Below are positions 46,491-56,214 of a stretch of DNA of 64,000 bases, in pieces; the stretch's first letter is position 1, and every line of letters begins with the position of its first letter. The notes below the pieces were generated by a model, which was not told where the DNA came from, made no database searches, and saw only the letters and a program-made list of their open reading frames with translations. The stretch comes from Eutreptiella sp. 'Long Island Sound 2002' (taxonomy: Eukaryota > Euglenozoa > Euglenophyceae > Eutreptiales > Eutreptiaceae), in assembly GCA_964036045.1 (NCBI GenBank), contig OZ038378.1:58131408-58195407 (forward strand), given 5' to 3'. Both the position numbers and the translations under genes were made by a program.

Positions 46491-46921
46491 TGGATCCGCA
46501 GGCAGTTGTCGTTGAGGGTGGTGGGGGGTTGTATATATGTTTCGCCGGGCACGACGACGATGAGGACCCTCGTGTAGTGCTCGCAATCGGACTGTGGGCC
46601 GCCGGTAGGAGATTGAAGTTATCAATACGGCAGATGTTGACCCTGCCGCGCGAATGCAAGCGCCGTGATCTTGCCGAAGCGCGCACAAGGATAACACCGT
46701 ACTCCACCACAACCTACGCTATCAATGGCCCCAACATGATCGAGCGGCGGTGCGCAGCGACAGCAACACTAGATGAACTCGTTGGTACGCAGTCGAAAAT
46801 AGCCGAGACCCTAGGGGAGCTTGAAGTGGAAACTGAGAAGATTTGGATTTTCAAATGTCCTGATGCAACGTCATTGTGGCACACATCGGTCACGAAGATT
46901 GATGTTTTTGTAAACTGCTAG
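46355..46921 (+). CDS. Continuation of the dioxygenase-block protein (copy A)
   Basis: Frame shifted by one relative to the preceding ORF at SHLSPESW/VTGIMEKA. It reads EKAVAALEGGIPQLKPYTAI, REFLVDPQAVVVEGGGGLYI, DEDPRVVLAIGLWAAGRRLK and TLDELVGTQSKIAETLGELE, ending in TAG. It looks like a folded beta-rich domain followed by a coiled segment. No family was recognised. It could be the same polypeptide after a frameshift or short intron, or a separate protein starting at the ATG at 46367. Confidence 0.5.
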   Translation, partial: VTGIMEKAVAALEGGIPQLKPYTAIKGKARAERRHHIQTITREFLVDPQAVVVEGGGGLYICFAGHDDDEDPRVVLAIGLWAAGRRLKLSIRQMLTLPRECKRRDLAEARTRITPYSTTTYAINGPNMIERRCAATATLDELVGTQSKIAETLGELEVETEKIWIFKCPDATSLWHTSVTKIDVFVNC

Positions 46922-46943
46922 GCCTCGGGGTTTTCTGCTGCAG

Positions 46944-47283
46944 GGATATCCATAAATGGGTGATGTGGGCGTACATGGATGGGCCCGATGACGCCGCATG
47001 GCTGCAGGCTTTAGACGAGGATGCGGGCCTAAATGCCCAAAGCATCTACCTACATGAAAGTTTTACATTCCGTGTCAAAAATGAAACCAAAAAGTTTTCA
47101 TGTAAATTGACCGGGGATGGGAAACTAATGATGGTGACGAACGGGGGTGGGGAAGTGTTGGTGGGGCTGCCCCAACGCCACCGGGTTGGTGCCGACAGAG
47201 GGCACGGTAAACAAAATTCTATGGGGGGCATTTCTTCGAAGTTTGTGTATTCGCATTGGAGACTATGCACACGCAGGTTGTAG
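46944..47283 (+). CDS. Last exon of the dioxygenase-block gene (copy A)
   Basis: The acceptor TTTTCTGCTGCAG precedes DIHKWVMWAYMDGPDDAAWL, QSIYLHESFTFRVKNETKKF and KLMMVTNGGGEVLVGLPQRH; the stop is TAG at 47281-47283. Protein-like throughout, unknown family. The donor of the previous exon was not pinned down. It ends 74 bp before the inversion boundary, tail-to-tail with exon 4 of the minus-strand gene. Confidence 0.5.
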
Positions 47284-47356
47284 GGTAACGAATGCTTTCA
47301 AGAAGCGCCTAACAGAAACGATTACCACGTTAACAATGGGTGTTGTTGGTGGCATT

Positions 47357-48170
47357 CTTCTTGCCCGCCGCCCGGGCCTCTTCCCGGTGCCGCTCGGCCT
47401 CCTCGGGGCTGGGGAAGAGGAGGGAGCGGCTCACCTCGTAGAGGGTGGTGCCGCCCGGGTATTCCACCCAAACGGCACCGTACTTCCGCCTGTGGATACC
47501 ACGGACGGTGCCCCTCTCTCCCCCGTTGGGGTAGGGTACGTGGACGACCGTCCCGACGATCGGATCCCCGGGACGGTCGTCCTTCTTCTCGGCACCCTTG
47601 GAGGTGTCGGTCTTGGTGGGGGCGGGGAGGTTTGCGGTGGCGGTCTTGGGGGGGTTGGTGGGTTTGGGGGCGGGGACGGCCTTCGTAGGGCGTGCGGTGG
47701 TGGTGGTCGGGGGGGTTTGGGCTTTTTGGGCCGGGGGATCGCCCCGTCGTCGCTTTCGTCCGACGACTTGAAAGAAAACTTTCGTTTCTTGGGGGCGGGT
47801 TTGGGGGGATTGGGCTTCGCTTGGGGGGGGGGGGGGGTGGTGGTGGACGCCTCCCCCCCTCTTCCCCCTCGCTCACCCCGCCCCCTCCCATGCTCCCCCA
47901 CATCTCCTCATCCTCCCCCCCCGCATACCCCACCTCCTGCATGCGAGCCCACTCCCTGGGCCGCAAGTGGCGCGGCGACACCCATACGCCGCTCACCATG
48001 CGCGATGTCACCCAGTCGTGGAGACCGCGCAAGAGAGCAAGGCCCAGGGGTGGATCCCGGGCCACAATGCGATGGAGGGGCCCCAAGCGTACTTCTTGGG
48101 AGGCCTCGGCGTCTCGCCAGGCCACCCGAATGGGCCTTGCATTCGTTGCGTTGACCACGACGTCGATGAC
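47357..48170 (-). CDS. Transposon gene exon 4 (copy A), with SH3/Tudor-like segment
   Basis: The acceptor CATTTTTTTTCAG precedes VIDVVVNATNARPIRVAWRD and GVWVSPRHLRPREWARMQEV. After an acidic piece (EDEEMWGS) the frame crosses a long G run (about 47826-47837) and changes. The coding sense continues in other frames: KPAPKKRKFSFKSSDESDDG (basic/acidic nuclear-type motif), a Pro/Arg region, then RKYGAVWVEYPGGTTLYEVS. The last looks like an SH3 or Tudor-type barrel strand pattern (G..V....YG..V.YP.GT), typical of histone-tail or DNA-binding modules in integrases and transposases. Homology to copy B ends abruptly at GKKNA, about 47357, the inversion boundary. Confidence 0.55.
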
Positions 48171-48346
48171 CTGAAAAAAAATGAAAAAAAAGTATGAATT
48201 TTTTTCCGGCAACTTTTTTAATTTTTCGACCTTAATATTAACTCTTAATTTTTAATATTTCGACCGGCGGTGCAAAAACTAGATATTAATCTCGAACAAT
48301 TAACCGTGGCGACCTAAAAATTAATGCAGGCAGCCAAGCAACATAC

Positions 48347-49414
48347 CTCGAAACTCCCGTTGGTGCCGCCTGCCTGCACTGCCCCCATGGCCTCCCGGCA
48401 GAGAGAGGCGGCACTGGGGGCCTCCACAAGGGCCACAGGGGCTCCCGCGCTGGCCATCGGGGCCGCCTGGGCCGCCGGTTTGGCCACGTTCACGGCCACC
48501 GCGGCCGCCTTGACCGCGCGGGACTGGGAGACCAAGCCCTCGTACGAGGGCAGGCACCCCGGGTCGTAGATGGGGCGGGGTAGGTCCGGGACAGTGGCGC
48601 AGTCCACCCCGAACGACACCACCTTGCCCTGGCGCCACTGCCTGACCCAGCCAAGCTGGGCCCAGTGCTGCAGCAGCACCAAGTAATGCGGCGTCCCATA
48701 ACGGACGCCGCGAGGGTCAAAAAGCAAAATCAGTGCGGGCAAAGCGCCCGCACTGATTGCCTTTGGCATGGGGGCAAGGTGGGCACCAAGGAGGGGTTTC
48801 CAGAACAGACCCCCCCCCTTGGAGGCATCTATACCCCAGGTGCCTCTGTGTTCTCCCTCCTTCCGGCGAATCAAACACCGGACTAACCTCCGAAAATCCA
48901 CATGACTGTCATGTGGCTATGCGGGGGGACGAAAAAACTGGTTGGTCCCCCGCGCACCCCTGCTCCAGCACTTGGGGTGACCGGGGGATCGGCTCCGCCT
49001 TCCGGGTGGTGGCAGACTGGGGGCCCGGGGCTTTGAGAAGCCACTAGGGGAGGGGGGGGGGTGATTGGGGGGGGGTCAACAACCTCAACTCCATCCCCGT
49101 CCCCGTCCCCGTCCACCTCGTCCACCACCACTTCCCCCTCCCCCTCTTCCTTAACCCCCCCCCCCCAGGCTGGCCTGTACCCCCCCTTGCCTCTGGCTCC
49201 TCTCCCTCTCTCTCCTCTCGCTGTTCTCCTTCTTCTTTTTCTTCTTCTCCTTCCTCTCCTTTTTTCGCCTATCCGAGGAGTCTTCGCTTGACTCCTCGGT
49301 TGGCGGTTGTGCGCCCGGTGGAGGAGGAGGTGGTGCTGGCACTGCTGCAGGAGCTGCTGCTGCAGGAGCTGATGGTGCAGCTGCTACTGCCAGTCGCCGC
49401 TCCACTTGCGCCAC
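48347..49414 (-). CDS. Transposon gene exon 3 (copy A): Ala/Pro, Lys/Glu-rich region plus conserved block
   Basis: Starts VAQVERRLAVAAAP after TTTTAG, then a Pro/Ala stretch, TEESSEDSSDRRKKERKEKK and a long Lys/Glu/Arg helix, likely disordered or coiled and nuclear. A G/C-rich part follows where frames are hard to trace, then the conserved block RRLVRCLIRRKEGEHRGTWG, FDPRGVRYGTPHYLVLLQHW, IYDPGCLPSYEGLVSQSRAV and a final NGSFE. It ends at a GTATGTTGC donor. A small upstream exon (minus strand, about 49599-49679) reading SAMQKMLADMLKANDEAL is probably also part of the gene. No recognised fold. Confidence 0.55.
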
Positions 49415-49836
49415 CTAAAAGAGTGAGAGGACAAAGAAAAATCAATTTTTATGCCCCTGAGTTATATTCTTGAAATTAATGTTATCTATCGAAAAATTAA
49501 TTTATATATCGAATATTAATGACCGTGCCTATTAATATTAATCTCGAAATATTAGACAAGTTGCCGCAAATATTAATTCGTATACGCAAGCTAGCCTGCA
49601 CAAGCAAAACACACTAGGGCTTCGTCGTTCGCTTTGAGCATGTCGGCCAACATCTTTTGCATGGCCGAGTCGTCCATGGCAAGGAGAAAACAAACCTAGT
49701 GGTGGGGAAGCAAGGGTGGAGGGCGGGGGGCTATGGGTGGCCATGAGTTTGGCCATGGTTCATGGGGCGGTATGGGTCCCGTAGTTGCGTAGCGGGAGGT
49801 CAAATTTTAAAAACCACCACTCCCACACTTCTGAAA

Positions 49837-50715
49837 CTACCTCCCCCTCCCGCTCCAGTTGGGTTGCCCCCGGCACCCCCCCCCCCCCCGGCCCGAGTGG
49901 TCATTGTATGCGCGCTTAAGGATGGCGTTGAGGCTCTCAACGACATCCGCCCACACGGCACCCAAGCCAACCCCCAAGCGGCGTGCATTGGCCACGGCCT
50001 CGGTGACATCCTCCTCCAAATAGAGGAGGTATTTTGATTGACAGGCCTCCTTGCAACAATGTGCACGGTAGGCGCGTGCCACCTCGGCCGCACGTAGGTC
50101 CCCGCGGGGCGGCTTGTCCGTGTACAACTCCCGGAGGAGGTCACGCATGGCCACGACGGATTGCCATTCACCATCCTCCGGGAGGTAGTCCAACAACGGA
50201 CCAAGTTCCTCCCACGCGAGGGACAACGCACGGGCCTCCTCCCCGTCGGGTGCCCCCGTCGCACCCAACTTCACACCCGTGCGGGCCCGGTAGAGAACAC
50301 GTTGTACGGCGACGGTGTTCTCCTTGGGGGGGTCCACAAGGCGTGTGTCGATGAACACCACTTTCAGCCGGCCAATGGCCATGCAACAATGGAGGATGCA
50401 TAGGAAAGCCATGCACCGGTCAACCACAATTTGTGGATCCCCTATGCATCCCCCATTCCCCAAGCTACGGCCGGTCTCCCTGTAGCGGCGACGGGCCGCC
50501 TCCTCACGGGCCAAGGTGCGCCGGGTCGCCACCTTGACCCATGCTGCCGCAACCTTGTCCCACACCCCCATATTGTAAATTGAGCCCACCAAGGGCGAGG
50601 TGGACACACCGATAAGGCGCCGCACCAACGGTAGGTCTTCCCCGATGACCAACCTGCTTGGCACCCACCGCGACACCCAATGAAACTTCTCGCATTCTTG
50701 TATGGACTGCAATAC
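49837..50715 (-). CDS. Transposon gene exon 2 (copy A), transposase-like C-terminal part
   Basis: The acceptor TTTTTGTAG precedes VLQSIQECEKFHWVSRWVPS in phase with exon 1. Features: CILHCCMAIGRLKVVFIDTR, a Lys/Glu helix region, then ADVVESLNAILKRAYNDHSG. The E-S-L-N-x-x-L-K pattern resembles the catalytic Glu helix found at the end of many DDE transposases. Together with the Asp residues of exon 1 this could complete a D-D-E triad; that is an inference. The frame is lost in a G run near 49880 relative to copy B, where it continues EREGEVVSQVWEWWVLKFDL. This may be decay or a homopolymer error. Confidence 0.6.
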   Translation of the reverse strand, partial: VLQSIQECEKFHWVSRWVPSRLVIGEDLPLVRRLIGVSTSPLVGSIYNMGVWDKVAAAWVKVATRRTLAREEAARRRYRETGRSLGNGGCIGDPQIVVDRCMAFLCILHCCMAIGRLKVVFIDTRLVDPPKENTVAVQRVLYRARTGVKLGATGAPDGEEARALSLAWEELGPLLDYLPEDGEWQSVVAMRDLLRELYTDKPPRGDLRAAEVARAYRAHCCKEACQSKYLLYLEEDVTEAVANARRLGVGLGAVWADVVESLNAILKRAYNDHSGRGGGGCRGQPNWSGRGR

Positions 50716-50873
50716 CTACAAAAAGGACATGGATTAATATTTACATTAATTTCTCGAGATTAATATTAAGTTAATTTTTCAGTCGGCGTTAATATTAACC
50801 GAAAACTAGATATTAATCACGAGAAATTAATGCAAAAACGCAAAAATTAACAAACAACGAATGGGCCACAAAC

Positions 50874-51620
50874 CTTCAAGTTATCGGCCCATATCGTTGC
50901 AAGTGCCGCCATGTCCTTGTCCCCGCACACGGCCATCCGTATCACCCGCAAGTACGCGGGTGTGCGGCCCCGTGCGCCGTGGTTGAGGAGCCCAATGGAG
51001 AGTTGGGTCCAACTACCACCGGCGCACGGGTACGCATCCCCACACACAATGAAGGTGAGGGGCCTTGTCCAATCGATGGTGTCCACTAGGGATGGGCGTG
51101 ATTGGACGTACCGGGCCCATGAGGGTAGCGGCCAAGAGCGCCCACTCGCGGGGGGATCGGGGACGGACACGGGTGGTCGTAGGTCAAGGGGGGTGACCAA
51201 ATCTTTCCATGTGTCCGTGAACGTATCCCGAGTGGGGATGGGGCTGGGGAACGGGAGGCCCGTTGCGGCCGTGAAGCCCGACCCCCGGCGGCTCATGTAC
51301 TCCGACACGTGCCGGAAGCCGAGCTCGGGGACGTTCAAGTCCATGAGGAGGCCGATGAGGTCCGGGGCCGCGAAGAGGTGGGAGGCATATTGCTTCACCG
51401 CCTCCACTTGCCGAGTACGAATAAGGGAGGGGTAGCCAACCTCCATCGCCTCGGACCATCGTGCCCGGGCCAAAGGGAATGAGGTCACCCACTCACCAAG
51501 GAGTTGGGAGACCAAAGGGTCCCGCAAACTCTTGGGCCCACTCAAACGCACGAGCGTCATTGTAAGCTCGGTAAGGGTGTCCCGAGAGAAAGGCATAACA
51601 AGGGCTATACAAGGGAACAT
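50874..51620 (-). CDS. Transposon gene exon 1 (copy A), transposase-like N-terminal part
   Basis: ATG at 51620 gives MFPCIALVMPFSRDTLTEL; exon length is 747 bp, identical in copy B, and the donor is AAG|GTTTGT. The N-terminal half is helical (LRDPLVSQLLGEWVTSFPLA, EAVKQYASHLFAAPDLIGLL). The C-terminal part, FIVCGDAYPCAGGSWTQLSI then MAALATIWADNLK, contains Asp in GDAYP and in ADN, placed like catalytic acids on beta strands of an RNase H-fold DDE transposase. I do not recognise the superfamily. Its position directly inside a TIR and its repetition in three copies make transposase the natural reading. Intact in copy A. Confidence 0.65.
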
Positions 51621-51896
51621 GGTGGTGTGGAGGGGGGGGGGATGCGGGCAACCGGAGGGGGGGTGTCCAACACACCCACCAACACAACATTGGAACCTCT
51701 CTACTATACCGTTGTGCAACAATATACCACGTACCACCCCTTATAGGTCCGCATATGTGAATGGAAAAATGTGTACAAATGGCCCAATTGCAAAAATTTG
51801 ACTTTAACCTCTTAATATTTGCGAGATTAATATATTAACGCCTTCATATATTAAAAATTAAAATTAGTATATTGACTTCAATCTAGGTCACTAGGG

Positions 51897-52450
51897 TGCG
51901 GTTGTGGGGGGGTGGATATATGGTGTCTTGCGCTGTGGTGTGTGGGGCTGCGGTGTAAAAGATTGTGGTGTAGGCAGCTGTGGTGTTTGGGGCAGTGCGC
52001 AGTGTTTTGGGCTGCAGGGTGGTGGGCTGCAAGATGTGAGCTCTTGCGCGCGGTTTGTGATGGTTCGGGCTGTTGGGGGTAGGCTGAGGGCTGTGGTGTT
52101 GTGGCATAAGGGGTCACGCCACACAACCCCGACGGCCCCACCACCCACCGCACCACCTCCCATAGCCGTAAACACCACAGCTTGGCACACCACAACGCCA
52201 TGCCCTGTAGCCCCACACTCTGCGTCTCAACACACCACGGCCGAATACCAACAGGACCACACCCCACACACCACACACCACACACCCCGCACACCGCACA
52301 CGATAGCTGCCCATACCACACGGGCTGTGGGGTGTTGCTCTGCCGGTGCGGGGCTGTGGTGTGTGGGCCTGTGGGGTTTTGGCGTGAGGGGTTTTGGTGT
52401 GTGGGGCAGTGAGGTGTGGGCCTATGGTGTTTTGGCCTCTGGTGTGCAGT
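51897..52450. repeat. Low-complexity GT/CA-rich tract with strand switches
   Basis: G/T-rich on the plus strand at 51900-52110 (TGTGGTGT-type words), C/A-rich at 52110-52315 (CACACCACACACC words), then G/T-rich again to 52450. Opposite blocks can pair imperfectly. Long open frames here are artefacts of composition. Confidence 0.85.
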
Positions 52451-53570
52451 GGTGTGGCCACATCACATGCAACATAAAAACACAACAAACAAAAAAAATT
52501 AAAATTTGGGACCCTGCAATTGATGTTTGCAGGTCAATATCCTGGAGCCAAATATGAATTAACATATTAAATATTAATTGTCGCTGCCGTTAATATTAAC
52601 CTACAAATAAGAATATCACCGATTCAAATATTATCTTTGAAGAAAAATGCATAATACATAGTGACACGCGCCAAGTGGGCATGCATACATTTGGTGCCAC
52701 ACCATTTGGGGGCTTGGGAGGGGTGGGGAATTTTGGGGGCTCTTAGGGGCTCGGGAGGGATTGCACGGGATGTGGACACAACATACACCAACCCGCTGGC
52801 CAAGTTTGATGGATGTTTTTCTTTGGGTGAGCGAGGGGTTGCCGGGGGGGGGGGGGGGTTCTGGAGGCTTTTTGACCCACAGCCCTAAAAACCACACCCC
52901 CACAAACCCCAAGCCTAGAAACCACACACCCTAGACCAAAGCCCCCCACCCCCCACCCCACAGCCCAAAGCGTCACCGCCTCACGAACCACTATACCAGG
53001 GGGGGGGTCAAAAATGAAGCCAAAACTAGCCCCTTTATCTTCTTTTGGGCAATCTGCATGACGTGAACAACAGACACACACACAGACACACACACACACA
53101 TATCTACAACTTTTTCGCTTTTTTCCATCATGAATCTTCATGTCCACCATCCTAAAAAAAACTGCAAACAATGTGGAAACGGAAAAGGGCATACCCTCCC
53201 GAACCTTAACCGGTAGGGCAAGAGGAGGATAGAGGAAGGAGGTCAGAGGGATGTGTGTGTGAGGCGATAGGTGTGTTGGGTTGCCAATATCATTGGCCGT
53301 ATGTGTGTGTGTGTGTGTGTGTGTACCCTTCGTGAACGGGGGTTAAGTGGCCGTTTGAATAATTGCGTGAATTTCACGCGAATTTGACCCATTTTTGGTG
53401 TTTTTTTTTAAAACACTACATTTTAGCTTCAATATGACGTACTAGAGGGGGCGAACCTCAAGTCCTATTTTCAGTCCCCATGATTCAGTGAAAGTCCCAC
53501 CCCAAACGGACCCATCAGGCCCAAACGTCGCCCAAAAAAAATCCTGGAATTATGTCCCGGTACCCTTGGG
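52451..53570. other. Intergenic stretch
   Basis: Contains GTTAATATTAAC-type palindromes (near 52590) like those in introns of the neighbouring transposon, G runs near 52838-52850 and 53000-53007, and CA/GT microsatellites at about 53074-53100 and 53299-53324. No gene was recognised. Confidence 0.5.
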
Positions 53571-53577
53571 CCCATAT

Positions 53578-53790
53578 TTGAGAAATTCGTACGAATTTCG
53601 TACGAATTTCGTACTAATTTGTAGGAAATTCGTACGAAGTTCATACGAAACTCGTGCAAATTCGGCAGATTCGTACAAAATTCAGGCGAATTTCGCGCGT
53701 GCTGTCTGCGAATTTCGTCAGAATATCCAAACTCGTACGAAATTTGCGCCAATTTCGCACGAATTTCGTACGAATTTGCAAAATTTTCAA
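53578..53790. repeat. Degenerate palindromic tandem repeat around TTCGTACGAA
   Basis: The palindrome AATTCGTACGAATT recurs with a ~16-17 bp step and many variants (TTCGTACTAATT, TTCATACGAAAC and others). Frames through it have a periodic Asn/Phe/Arg pattern and are not considered coding. Confidence 0.8.
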
Positions 53791-54129
53791 ATTTCCGAAG
53801 AAAAAAAATCACCCAAATTCACGTGAAATTCACGCAAATTCACGCATGCTCGAATTTGGCAAAGTTGTGTTACGTTCACGGTGATTGAGCCCAACATTCG
53901 CAAGCTACCAACAAGGTTAAACATCAAGTTTCAAGACATTTCTAAGCACAACATTTTGGCAAAGATGGCACAAGAAATGCAAACGATCGCGCCAAGTTAC
54001 GAGCAAAACAAAGCAAAGATTGCTGAAATTCACGGCACCGTGAATCTCGGATTCAAACGGCCGATTCACGAAGGGTACATCTGTGCTTCTTGAAAGGGCG
54101 CACCAGGAAAAGGTGCATAGATGCTATAT

Positions 54130-55194
54130 ATTTCATATGTAGAGCACACCATGGGCACCACCAATGAGGCGGCACAATAGGCGCTCGTAACCCCTGATGA
54201 CCAACTCATCGCGCACACATAGTTGCATAGTAAAATGTCTTGCATCCTTGAATAGCCTGCAACGCGGGGGGAAAAAAGTTAATTTTTGCGTAATTTTTTT
54301 GAGCCTAACATTAGATTACCTTTTCAGTTCTGATTAACATTTGCCAAATACAAAACGTTAACCCCGAGAACTAAAGCAAAAACTAAAGGCAAACGAAACA
54401 ACCGTATACGTGGGGTTTGCAGACCAAGGGCTAGACGCTATTCGATGTAGCGGGCCCACAATTGCAATGGCCAAGAGCAGCCACTTGTGGGGGGATCCGC
54501 CACGGACATGGGTCGATCTAGCGTAAGCGGCGTCACCAACTCCTTCTAATTGTCCCTGAACCGAAGGGGCGGGGAAAGGGGAGGCACGTCGCGGCGGTGT
54601 AAGCGGCCCCCCGGCGGGTCATGAACGCCGACACATGCCAGAAGCCGCCCTTGGGGACATTCAAGGCTATAAGTGACCCGATCAATTCGGGCGCCGGGAA
54701 CAGGATGGAGGCATATTGCCTCACAACTTCTATTTGCTTGTTGCGGTTGATTGGAAGTTGGGCAACTTCGGTGGCCTCGTACCACATCGCCTTGGACAAA
54801 GGGGATGAGGTCACGGACTCACCAAGGAGTTGGGAGACCAAAGGGACCCGCAAACTCTTGGCCCCACTCAAACGTGTGAGTGTCACACTCAGCTCGAGAA
54901 GGGTGTCCCGAGAGAAATGGATAACAAGAGCTATACAAGGGAAAAAGGAGGTTGGGAGTGGGGTGAGTGGGGCTACATAACCACCTACACGACTATACAA
55001 CCCCCGTGGTACCCTGTTAAGCACCCTTTGACCACCCAAACACTTGAAGTGGGCACGGTACACGCACCAGCAAAGCGCTGCAAATGACCCAAAATTGGGT
55101 TATCGTGGTAATATTTGGCAGGTTAATTGTTACCCTCTTTCATGTATCAAAAATCAAAATGAACCATATTGGTTTTAACGTAGGTCTCCAGGGG
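54130..55194 (-). mobile_element. TIR transposon family, copy C (old fragment)
   Basis: The right end (reverse complement CCCCTGGAGACCTACGTTAA) is a diverged TIR. The exon 1 equivalent (minus, about 54944-54545) reads FPCIALVIHFSRDTLLELSV, PLVSQLLGESVTSSPLSKAM and KGGFWHVSAFMTRRGAAYTA, aligning with copies A and B at perhaps 70-75%. The ATG is replaced, the exon stops early (TAG after GTIRRSW), and only traces of exon 2 remain near 54130-54270. No left TIR was found. Confidence 0.7.
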
Positions 55195-55777
55195 CGGCGT
55201 AGAAGGCAACAGTGAACATGCACGTCCGTGCGCACAGAGGAGACCCCTTGACGTAAGACTTCCACCTTTCATGAGCCCAAAACGAGCAACACAATGACCC
55301 CTTGCCTAACCTTCAAACTCCAATGTATGTGCCATTCGTGATGTACACATGTGTGATCTATTTTGTGTGGTCGTTGCTCTACCAGTGTTCCAACAACTTG
55401 TACAAGTGGTGTTTAGGTGCTATTCCGACGAACGCTTTTTTTGAAACCAAACTTTTTTGCGTGGAAATGCACCAAACAACAAACATGAAACTATTCGCGA
55501 AATGCTTATGGGCTGGCAAATAACACCTTCTGCTATCATGTTTGAATGGACTTCGTTCACGGTAAACGGAGGTCGAAGTATTTTACTTGATCGCCGGAAC
55601 AAGACCACCCTAAAGACCGTAGGGTTCGGCTGCTTACTGGGGTCTTGTAAAGATTACGTCAACTTACCCCATCCCTAGTTGAACTACCGGGATCTAGTAG
55701 GGCCTCATGTCCCGCCACTACTTCCGTCACCACCGCCACCACCCGTGCCACCAACACTAGGGGCAACACTCAGAAGG
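55195..55777 (+). other. Unassigned stretch between copies C and B
   Basis: A plus-strand frame within 55457-55678 contains MGWQITPSAIMFEWTSFTVN and RRNKTTLKTVGFGCLLGSCK and may be a coding remnant. No family was recognised. Confidence 0.3.
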
Positions 55778-56214
55778 TACCCTACTCACCTAGATTAAAC
55801 CCAATATATTTAATATTTGGCCAAAAAATAACACGTTAATCTCAAGTTTCAATTTTTTTAGGCGGGGTTAGGGGGTTTGCCGTGAAAATTATGACCCCCA
55901 TGGGTTGCCTTACGGGCTTGGGTGTCATTTCCCCCTAGGGGTTGGTGGGGGGGGTCCTACCCATGTGGTTGTTTCAAAATGTTAAAATGGCTCTCGGCTT
56001 TAATTTTTGTTTTTAATTTTTCCATTAATATTTGAAAAGTTAAAAATTAAAGCCGTCGCGGGCATTAATATTATTTCACAAATATTAACTCATTTTCCCA
56101 AATATTAACACTCCTAACAATGGCACAACGCAACATGTAATGCATCATGTGTGTGTATATGTATGTTGTCCATGGCCATTGTGGCCCATTGGGTCCCTAT
56201 CCGGGCCCTCATAC

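Larger units (their letters stand above)
45095..51896 (-). mobile_element. TIR DNA transposon, copy A (6.8 kb)
   Basis: The left end CCCTAGTGGCCTAGATTAAA and the reverse complement of the right end, CCCTAGTGACCTAGATTGAA, match over about 28 bp with two differences. Flanking dinucleotides are TG on both sides (45093-45094 and 51897-51898). The main gene runs on the minus strand (51620 to about 47357). A second block, 45482-47283, reads on the plus strand. Compared with copy B (offset about 8990 bp), the two are collinear from 47357 to 51896 and again, in the same orientation, over the left ~240 bp. Between those parts copy A has the extra dioxygenase block and an inversion. Confidence 0.8.

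Noticed and set aside
52114-52557. Open frames over 100 codons on both strands
   Set aside because: Created by GT/CA low-complexity composition; overlapping openness in several frames at once.
53488-53826. 112-codon frame with periodic Asn/Phe/Arg
   Set aside because: Direct translation of the TTCGTACGAA tandem repeat, open on both strands.
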